Assembly (NCBI RefSeq): GCF_000226095.1
Contig: NC_016473.1
Coordinates: forward strand, 4,650,001-4,714,000
DNA from: Thermothelomyces thermophilus ATCC 42464
Taxonomy: Eukaryota > Ascomycota > Sordariomycetes > Sordariales > Chaetomiaceae
Length of the DNA stretch: 64,000 bases
Reading direction: 5' to 3'
Part shown: positions 55,750 through 64,000 of the stretch, in pieces
How positions within the stretch are numbered: the stretch's first letter is position 1
How the letters are laid out: each line of letters starts with the position of its first letter
Translations under genes and position numbers: made by a program
Notes under the pieces: model-generated
Told to the model about the DNA's origin: nothing
Databases searched by the model: none
The model's input: the letters and a program-made list of their open reading frames with translations, nothing else

Positions 55750-58113
55750 AGCTGGCTGGCTGGCTGGCTGAGCACTCGCGTGTTAAAGAAAGGGGATCAC
55801 GTGACTCTAAGAGCTGTCAATAAACACACAAAAACTGCATGCACTCGGTTAAACACATACTTGCAGCTTATCGGTCGGAGGTTATGCTGACGTAATCGGT
55901 CAGGAACAGTATTTGCAATTAGCGAGATAATTTGTCGTTAGGCTTGCAGGCTTTGTGGGATATCGGTAAGTGGGGCGACGTGGGGCAAGAATCCGAATTT
56001 GGCTAGTGCAGCAGCTAATCAAAGTCAGCCAAGCGAAATCCTCCAGAAAATAGCTGCGGCAGCGCAATCAGCAATAAAGACAGCCAGTTCGGGTGAGCTC
56101 CGAGACAGCGAGCGTCCAAGCCAGGGAGAGCAGCCAGCAAACAGAACAGGAGTCTGCCACGGTGGGAGAGAGTTTGCCACAACATGATCTCGGCGATACA
56201 ACCCAAAAAGGAGTGGTCGGCGATTGAGATGTTGCAGATAAACCAATCCGTACTCGAGGTCGCTAGGGTTGAGAAGCTCGTCCGGGAGATGGATTCGGGC
56301 GGGTGGCCGGGAGGGGTCGTCAGGACTCCTGAGTTCTGGATGGGATGGTAGCCTGAAGGTCCGAGATCCAAGTTGCGATCTGCGTCTGCCCGCCAAGACC
56401 TCCGTGACGTGACTGAGCAAAAACGCGAAAACGGAGAGGTGCAGGTGCACTTAGACAACACCACGGCCTTTGGTTGTGCTCCTCCTCAATCCCGTCGCAA
56501 TTCTTTAGTTCTGGTTAAGCTGAGCCCAATTGTGGCGAGTATGCTGGATGATGGAAGACATTTTGCCGGTGTTGGTTGTCTTCCAAGCTTGCTGCGGGGG
56601 TAGGCCCCGGAGTTGGAGGAACAGCCATTAAGAGCCCCGGTTTCAGGGGGCTCGCTGCTGCGCCAGTCACCCCGCAGCATCGCCCGGGCTGGCAGTTTAA
56701 GCCGCGCCTGACACCAGCAACCCTGGGGCCTGCGCGCTGTGGAACAATTAACAATCCAGGAGGTTGGGTTGAAGCTGGTTCGAATGGGCGGATGGCTGCT
56801 GTGGCATTTGACAATTATTGCCAGCGGCTGCAAAGTGTTTCTCCCCTCTTGCTCCCAGCTTTTCTGGAAGAGCTGTGGTGGCCGTTCCGGCCGTCTCAGG
56901 TTGCTCTCACAAGGCTGTCTGTCTGCTGTGGTTGCTCTCCCATGCTGGCTCGTTGGCTGACACTCTCCCTCGCGACAGGATCTCAGTTACGTGCAGCTGA
57001 TGATTCTGCCCCGGTTTGGACACCCACCAACACAGTCTTCGCTGCTGCTCTCCCAAACCCTTAGCAGGCAAATAAATGCCAGGGCATCAGGGCTGTTCGA
57101 TCGAACACGCATTTTATGGAAGATTAAGAACACACACGATGCTGTTTGGAGGTTTAGACGGGGATGGGTGATTTATGCATACCCTTTGTTTGAAAGTACC
57201 ACGGCACGATTTCCTCTCCGTGTCGCGGAGCCACGTCATGGCCGGCGCCCTCAGTAGGCGCGACAACAAGTTGCTCACCGAATCCTTACAACATATCGCG
57301 CGTATATTTAGGCACGAGACTCGAAGGGTGGATTGTCCAGGAAACAGGAAGGCGCGGGTGCGCAGAGAAGGATTAGATGAGAAACTGGGCAAGGCAGAGC
57401 GTGTCCAGCGCCTGTCGCAAGTTTAATTGCTTATACACTGGGCTTGTTGGCGAGCAAACAAGGAATTAATCCCGCGATGATTCGGGAAGGGCGGAGGGCG
57501 AACGGTTGGGAAACAGTGCCACTTGAGGTCTTGTTGTTGAAAGAGAAAAGTCGGCGCCTGGGCCTGTGGGCCAACCATGGCAGTCATTAAAGGGCTGGCC
57601 ACAAACGGACAGTGGCTCGTGCGTGCGTGGCAAAGGCCTTGTTTTGGTGTTAGCCCCCGATTAGTTAATCCGCACTAATCCCAAAACAGGAGAGCTAGAG
57701 GCTTTGATAGGGGTACGTCGGTACCTAGGTACATACATACATCCCCCAGTGTACGAATCTGGAATACGGAGTACCGCGGTGCTGCTATCCCGGAGACGCA
57801 GAGGTGTCCCAAGATTATCATGTGGGGAACTCGCAGATGCTTCTACGACTCCGTAGTGTATATTTGGCCGAACAAAGACGTGCGAGAACGAAGAGAGGCA
57901 TGCAGCGCCGGAGCAGCACAATAATTCGCCTATTTACGCGTACCACGGAGACAACGCATCGCTTGCTGCTATCTGATTGATCATTCGAGGAGGCCGAAAC
58001 CACCAATGCTCAGCGACCGCATTCGACTGGCAGCCCACCTCTGAAGCTTTGGCGTTTCCGACAAGTGAGCAGTTCCTGTGTGCGCACGAGTTGAATATCG
58101 TCGAGAGCCAACG
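55750..58113. promoter_or_regulatory. Divergent intergenic region between PNUTS-like and Sly1 genes
   Basis: 2.36 kb with only short motif-free frames on both strands. A GTACATACATACATC-type tract lies near 57720-57745. It must hold the promoters of both genes; a small unrecognised gene cannot be excluded. Confidence 0.5.
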
Positions 58114-60825
58114 ATGGCTGCGCGGGGAACCTCTCTGCGCGACAAGCAGATTGGTACGCATTTACAGAAACTTTATCCTCTCTCTTATTCTTTTCGCAGT
58201 ATCTGGTGGCGAGCTAACGTAGGCCATCGGCCGGAGTATACAGCTTCTATCAAGAAGATTCTCAACTTAAACGAGCCCCTCGAAGCAACCGAGAATGACG
58301 ACACGTCTTCCAGTGGTTTATCTGTGCCCGCTGCGCCTATATCGAAAGATGGTACCCCTATCTGGAAGCTTCTTGTGTTTGATGTGAGCAACACCCACGA
58401 CACCTGGGATGCTGTTTCGTTCAGGGCTTCGCAATAGGAAGAGAGGCACTGTCGGGGACTGGGCTAACGTACACTGCGAAGGATCTCGGACGGGATGTAA
58501 TCAGCCCAGTACTTCAGGTGTCGGACCTCAGGTCGATGGGCGTGACAATGCACATGTGAGCCTCATTCTGCAACCTCGGGAGGCTCGTTGCTGATCGGTC
58601 AAGGCACATTGCTTCCCAGAGGGCCGCCATTCCCGATGTCCCCGTAATATACTTGGTCGAGCCGACACCAGCGAATTTGCAGGCGATCACAAATGACCTC
58701 CAAAAGGGACTTTACAGCTCTGCCCACCTCAACTTCCTCTCCTCGATACCGCGACCCCTGTTGGAGGACTTTGCCGCGCAAACGGCTGCTGCGGGTACCT
58801 CTGAACAGATCGCACAAGTGTACGATCAATATATCAACTTCATCGTCACCGAACCAGATCTGTTCAGCCTCGGCATGCAGAAGGAGCATACATACTGGGC
58901 CTTGAACAGTGCGAAAACAAAAGATGAGGAGCTGGACCGTGTGATAGACCGAATCGTCAGCGGCCTATTCAGCGTGGTGGTGACATCGGGTATGCGTTTG
59001 GACCCCTTTCACTACAAGTAACCTTGCAAGACTGACTGCTCCGTAGGAGTGATACCTATCGTATGTCAAATATCTCGACGAGCTGGCCGCCTGCCATCTC
59101 GTCCCTCGACTGAAGTGTGCTAACCCGTATGACCAGATTCGCTGCCCTAGAGGTGCTGCAGCCGAGATGATTGCAGCCAAACTTGACCGCAAGCTTCGAG
59201 ATCATGTGGTTAATTCCAAGGACAACCTCTTCTCATCACAAGCGCGATCCGGCCCTTCAGCCGCAGGAACGCCCACCTCCAGACCTGTTCTCATCATTCT
59301 TGATCGTAACGTTGACCTGATACCCATGCTGTCTCACTCCTGGACATACCAAAGCCTTTGTTTTGACATCTTCAAGGTGAGTCTATCTTCCTTTGTGATG
59401 GGGGGTCACCATCGCTAAAGCTTTGCTGTAGTCCGAGTTGAACCGCATTACTATCGAAACCCCCGTCGATTCCAGCAATCCAGCGAAAGGGGTCTCGAAG
59501 AAGACATATGACCTCGCCGCCAACGATTTTTTCTGGGCCAAAAATGCATGCTTGCCATTTCCACAAGTCGCTGAAGATATCGGTAGGTGGAGCTTGCTTG
59601 ACACGCATGGCTGTTGCACGGAACTGCGTACGCGCCGCGTATTCTAGGTATCTAACACTTAAGGTAGATGCCGAGCTCACGAAATACAAGGAGGAGGCGG
59701 AGGCTATCACGAAAAAGACGGGAGTCAGCAACTTCGAAGATCTTCAGCATGACACGAATGCAAGCGCGCAGCACCTGAAGGCGGCCATTACCCTTCTCCC
59801 AGAACTTCGAGAAAGGAAAGCGACGCTCGACATGCACATGAACATCCTCGCCGCGGTCTTGGGGGAGATCCAGAACCGCCAGTTGGATAATTACTTCCAA
59901 TTGGAAGAAAATGTTATGAAGCAGAGCAAAGCGCAGATGTTGGAGTTGATCAAGGCGGACAACAAAGGCCAACCAACAGATAAGCTCCGATTGTTTGTGA
60001 TTTGGTTCCTCAGCACCGAGCAGGACGTGTCTCGACAAGAATGGGCGCAGTTTGAAGAGGCCTTGGAGGCAGCGGGATGCGACAAGACATGCCTGGCATA
60101 TATCCGACAGTGCGTGCCCTCCAGCCATTCCGCGAGACTGTGTGCTAATCAACCACCCTTTCAGAGTCCGAGCAACCACCAAGATGACACAGCTCACCAC
60201 CGTCACTAACCAAGCGGCGGCAAGTCAGCAACAGTCCGGATCTTCAGATCTTTTCAACCGCTTCTCGGCTATCTCAACCCGTCTCACAGACCGGCTCAAA
60301 GAGACGGGCGTTCCGACCAATGCGTTGACATCCAATGTTGCCTCTCTTCTCGGCGGGATCAAGAACTTCCTGCCTGCCGACAAGGACCTCACTGTTACCA
60401 AGATCACCGAATCAATTATGGACCCGTCGAGTGCGAGTACATCGGCTATTGCCAAGACCGAGAATTACCTCTACTTTGACCCCCGGAGCGCGAATGCGCG
60501 GGGCACCATGCCTCAGCCATCAGCACTGCGGGCGGGAACAGGCGGAGCCACGGCGCCGGGTGGACTCCCTGGGTCGGCGCTTGGCGCACCGATGGCCGGG
60601 ACTGGGGCCACCTTCGGCCAGCGGAGACAGGGCTTCTCGGAAGCCATTGTGTTCATGGTCGGGGGCGGATCTATGGATGAGTATGGCAACTTGCAGGAGT
60701 GGGCTGCCCGCACGGCTGGCGGAGATCGGGCCAAGAGAAGGGTCATCTACGGCGCCAGCGAGCTAATCAATGCCGGGCAGTTTATCAAGGAGGAGCTGAA
60801 CAAATTGGGAAGGGAGATATCTTGA
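58114..60825 (+). CDS. sly1: Sly1, Sec1/Munc18-family ER-Golgi fusion protein
   Basis: SM protein that binds the Golgi/ER syntaxin (Sed5/Ufe1 type) and promotes SNARE assembly in ER-Golgi transport. Exons 58114-58153, 58244-58383, 58482-58555, 58604-58989, 59047-59060, 59137-59376, 59432-59582, 59668-60109 and 60165-60825 give 715 residues, all in frame. Seen: SLRDKQIASIKKILNLNEP (typical Sly1 start), WKLLVFDDLGRDVISPVL, IPDVPVIYLVEPTPANLQ, SGVIPIIRCPRGAAAEMIA, RPVLIILDRNVDLIPML and SHSWTYQSL, the Sec1 core motif, NDFFWAKNACLPFPQVAEDI, and near the end EAIVFMVGGGSMDEYGNL with RRVIYGASELINAGQFI. A Gly/Ala/Pro-rich insertion precedes the last block. Exon 5 is only 14 nt. The length is slightly above the yeast protein. 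Confidence 0.95.
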
Positions 60826-62968
60826 AACCTTGGGCTCAACGGTGGGATGCCCACAATTACGGATAGCTTGTTACTGCGTCCTGCTCTGCAGAAACGGATG
60901 GACTCAGCCGAAGCACCCCCCGCAATCTTAAGCCTAATCACATCGTGGAACGACACAAGCCGAAACGTGAACTACTTGTTTATGCCATGGCTGCCAGGTA
61001 GTGAATGGGCGCAGTCAAAACAACGCCTCGACAGCCCCTGTGCGCGTAGCATCGCAAGTGAGCCCGTCACAACTCTCACAATTTCTACGCTGATCCAATG
61101 CGAACAGACCGAGCAACAGTCAAAATACCCATTCAAATCTGGAGGAGGGTAAGGATACCTTTCACAAGTTTCCAGTCTACTTTGTTCCGAGGAGACAGGG
61201 GAAATTGCCGTGAAGTTAGCATTGAGCGCGCGGCTCAGAATTTGTGTTGCGAGCAGTATGACCCCAAACGTCCAACAGACTTGCAGGCCGTAGTGTATAG
61301 ACTAGAGAGTAGTAGTGTAGAGCGCAATACTTTAACCCCACAGTCAAGAAATAACTATCCAACTCCACATTGTATAGCAGCACCGTCGAAACATACAAAC
61401 AAAGCGAAAAAAAAAAGGCTTGAAATGAAATTACGGGAACAAAATACCAGCTTGCAACACCATCAGTGGCAGCAATCAAGTCCTCCCCTGGTCTGTCGGT
61501 ATGTGCGCAGTACTCCGTACGTATGTACTGTACGGATACAACACATACCTCTCCGTACCATACATGTGGGGATAACATGGCAGTCCTCCCTCTAAGTCTA
61601 AAAAAGCACCCCGGTTATCTAAGTGCAACCTTAACGCACCTAGCACCCTGGTCCAAATTAACTACTGTGTGTAGCACACTACTGAGAGTACACTAGGATG
61701 TCCAAATTACCCCACTAAGAGCGGTCAATCTACACTACATGTGAGGAGTGGTTGTGGCTTAAAGAGAGTAGATGCCGCGGCTCGGCAAGCCAGCTTTGTT
61801 TTTTTTTTTTTGTTTTTTTTTTTTTTAACTTTTGGAGCCGGGTGGGTGATTTCCAAAACGCATACCTACCTTAGGTAACCACTCAGGTTGGAAGACTGAT
61901 CTCCAGTCGACCCAAGTGGGGATGATTGGCAGCTTGTCGGTAGGTGTCACTATTGTCCGTGCTAGTGAAGCACTAATGCCGCATTTTCGAAATTTCATAC
62001 TTGTACGGAGATATTGTCGCTCAGTCGTTAGTCGGTTTTGGGAAATGATACGGCGTCTGAAATTCGGAACCCCATCATCTTGGAGCAACGGAGCACGCCT
62101 TGGTTCCTTCCTGTTGTTGTAATCCTTGTCAGTTCTGCAACCAGAACCAATCAACAATGCCGAAAGCCGTTTAACGTCACCACCCGTTCCCGATTAGGCG
62201 CTGAAACACCTATGCACACTAGGTTTGCCTGGCATCTCGCGGTAATCAAGCCCCTTCATTCGCGGGTCCCTTCTCGGGGTCCTTGTTGTCGCCCACGAGG
62301 ATCGAGCCGCCGCCTCTTGGTTCGAAAATCGCGAGTCTGAAACCGCAACTTGTTCGCCTGGCTGTTCGATTCTTCTCTGCCAGTCAAGCGGCTTCGACAG
62401 CCTGAGACTTTAGAGTACCGCGCTTGCAGCCCCAAACCCGCCGCGCAGCGGACAGTCGAGAGAGGGCGTTCAACATTTCCTGGCGCAAACCTGTGGTGCA
62501 CCTAAAGTACAATACACGCCTACACGCGCGCGCCTCAGGACGAACGGCACAAAGATCGAGACGGTAGAGGGGGCCGCGCACGGAGAAAGAGGCGTTGCGA
62601 ATACACAGCCAACCCGATCGACGCCGACTTCTCGGCACGACAACCGGCGGCCGCGCGGCTGCGGCGAAGGAGGCAAAGTAATTCGTACACCGGCAGGTGA
62701 CACGATCCCACAGCCACCTCGCCGACACCCGACCTTCCAACGTGGGGCCGACCCCTCTGACACTTTGACGATTCTTTCAGAACACTCAGCCGTCCGAATC
62801 GGTAACATATTCTTCGTTACTGTAGACATAACGCAGAAAGCCCGCCCGAGCTAGGACTCACGGGTTGCATGCGCTTTGGCAGCGGTTTGGCGGTTTGCCG
62901 CACCTCCTCGATTCGTTAGACGCACAGCTCGTTGCGTTTCAGTCGACTCCGTGGAGTTTCAGACAACC
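60826..62968. promoter_or_regulatory. Intergenic region upstream of the chitin synthase gene
   Basis: 2.14 kb, no gene recognised. It contains GTAC-rich words near 61506-61560, a T-rich run interrupted by one G (about 61799-61826), and the promoter and leader of the chitin synthase gene at its right end. Confidence 0.55.
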
Positions 62969-64000
62969 ATGTCGTACAATCGATTAGGTAAGTGGACATC
63001 CTCGTTCCTGATATCTCCTTCTATGAGGGCCATCTTTGCTGCAAGCTGGTCGTCGTCGCGAGCTGGCCCTCGAATCCACATTCTTTACCTCGGTCCTCAC
63101 GTTCTTTGACTGTCTGTATCCAAGAGGCCTGCCTCCTTGGGCTTCTCTCGTTTTCGCGCCTCTCTTGCCCGCGGCCTGAAATTTCTCCTTGCGATCTGTG
63201 CCGGTGCCGCGATCCTGCTGCGTTTTCCGGTCAAGGCGCGAGCCCTAGGAGCAAGTCAACGTCCAGTTTGCGGCGACTGCTTGGCCTTTTAGTATACGAC
63301 CGTCTCAGGCTCCGCGGCGTAGCTCGTGGCCATCTCTGGTCTGTAACGCGCTGGCCTGCACACCGAAGGATTTCACTCGTACCGGTCAGAGAGAAGTGTT
63401 GGTCGGTCGGTACCAAGGTTAGCTAACCGTGCCTCATCATCCAGACGACGACTATTACGAGAGCCACCCATTGGAGACCAGGATGCATAGGACGCCGTCC
63501 CCTACGCATCCACTCCAACACGGGTATCACCTAGAAGACAACCCGTACGGACACTCGCAACTCGACATACCCCAAGGTCCTGGCAGGTACAGTCCGGGCG
63601 ACGCATTACATATGCAGACAGCAGTGAGTACAGCCGACCTTGGGGCATGCGGTGGGGAGAAGGAGGGAGTAAAAGGTCGCCAGCCCGACTGACAAAGCTA
63701 CCAGCAATCAGTCGACAACCTCGGGAGCTACTCGGTCAACCCCGAGGCGCATCACGATGCCTACTACAACCAACCTTACGAGCCGCACCCTACAGGGCAC
63801 TCGGGATACGACCAAACGCCGTACTACGACGATGATCGGCGGCCGATGCTAGCCCACAACGGCTCCCAAGTCGGCGCAAGCGACCCATACCACGACAACC
63901 AGCAGCCCAGGCCAAACAATGGAATCAAGAGGTGGAAGACGGTGAAGCAGGTGCTCCTGTACCGGGGGAACTTGGTCCTCGACTGCCCGATCCCTCCAAA
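62969..64000 (+). CDS. Chitin synthase, division 1 (class I/II-like), 5' part, cut by window end
   Basis: Plasma-membrane GT2 enzyme making chitin from UDP-GlcNAc; only the N-terminal cytosolic part is in the window. Exons 62969-62987, 63445-63623 and 63705 onward are in frame (MSYNRL, then [13 protein letters not shown], then [14 protein letters not shown]). The first exon has only six full codons and one base, and intron 1 is long (457 nt, ending after a CTAAC branch point). The disordered N-terminus is rich in Tyr, His, Asp and Pro. The last visible part, [19 protein letters not shown] followed by DCPIP, is the opening of the conserved chitin-synthase N-terminal domain of class I-III enzymes. 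The catalytic domain lies beyond the window, so class cannot be set. Confidence 0.88.

Noticed and set aside
1-64000. Biosynthetic cluster around the P450 and PhyH genes
   Set aside because: There is no backbone synthase, transporter or pathway regulator nearby; the neighbours are general cellular genes.
1-64000. CRISPR array, viral or LTR-type element
   Set aside because: No regularly spaced repeats, no capsid, integrase or reverse transcriptase motif and no paired long terminal repeats were seen.

Overview
The window is nuclear DNA of a filamentous ascomycete, most likely a member of the Sordariales (Chaetomiaceae-like). The evidence is GC-rich coding sequence, short introns with GTRNGT donors and CTRAC branch points, AT-rich TACATAC/GTAC tracts between genes, and the gene set itself (glyoxylate-cycle isocitrate lyase, Sly1, Gyp1-type TBC protein, Hrp1, NASP/Sim3, division-1 chitin synthase). 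Genus and species cannot be set from sequence alone. No rRNA, tRNA, CRISPR array or recognisable transposon was found.

Layout. 2.1-5.4 kb: family-2 glycosyltransferase (+). 5.7-8.1 kb: AidB-like acyl-CoA dehydrogenase (-), divergent from a single-exon SNF2 translocase (+, 9.2-12.5 kb). 14.5-16.7 kb: isocitrate lyase (+). 16.7-23.8 kb: gene-poor block. 23.8-27.0 kb: large fungal-specific protein (+). 27.0-31.8 kb: second gene-poor block. 31.8-38.8 kb: three + genes, namely a cytochrome P450, a SAP-domain membrane protein and a PhyH-type dioxygenase. 39.2-42.6 kb: Hrp1-like RNA-binding protein (-), divergent from a Gyp1-like TBC protein (+, 43.2-45.4 kb). 46.1-47.6 kb: NASP/Sim3-like histone chaperone (-), divergent from a phosphopantothenoylcysteine decarboxylase (+, 48.6-50.3 kb). 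50.9-55.7 kb: PNUTS/Ppn1-like protein (-). 58.1-60.8 kb: Sly1 (+). 63.0 kb to the right edge: 5' part of a chitin synthase (+).

The genes look like ordinary chromosomal housekeeping neighbours, not a cluster. Hrp1 and the PNUTS/Ppn1-like protein both belong to the mRNA 3'-end processing machinery. Gyp1, Sly1, the glycosyltransferase and chitin synthase belong to secretion and wall growth. The closeness of these genes does not by itself imply a shared unit.

The most unusual signal is gene structure. The decarboxylase gene at 48612-50268 resolves into 12 exons of 113, 29, 217, 11, 24, 26, 114, 129, 11, 26, 3 and 59 nt. One is a 3-nt exon, supported by splice signals and by the conserved CGDxGxGAM motif it completes, and one intron is GC-AG. 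Other small exons occur in the TBC gene (10 nt) and Sly1 (14 nt). The PNUTS-like protein has an Arg in place of the third Cys of its C-terminal CCCH finger. The Hrp1 gene carries a 1.34-kb intron, very long for this kind of genome. All exon joins are inferred by eye from reading frame, splice signals and remembered family motifs; no alignment was run.
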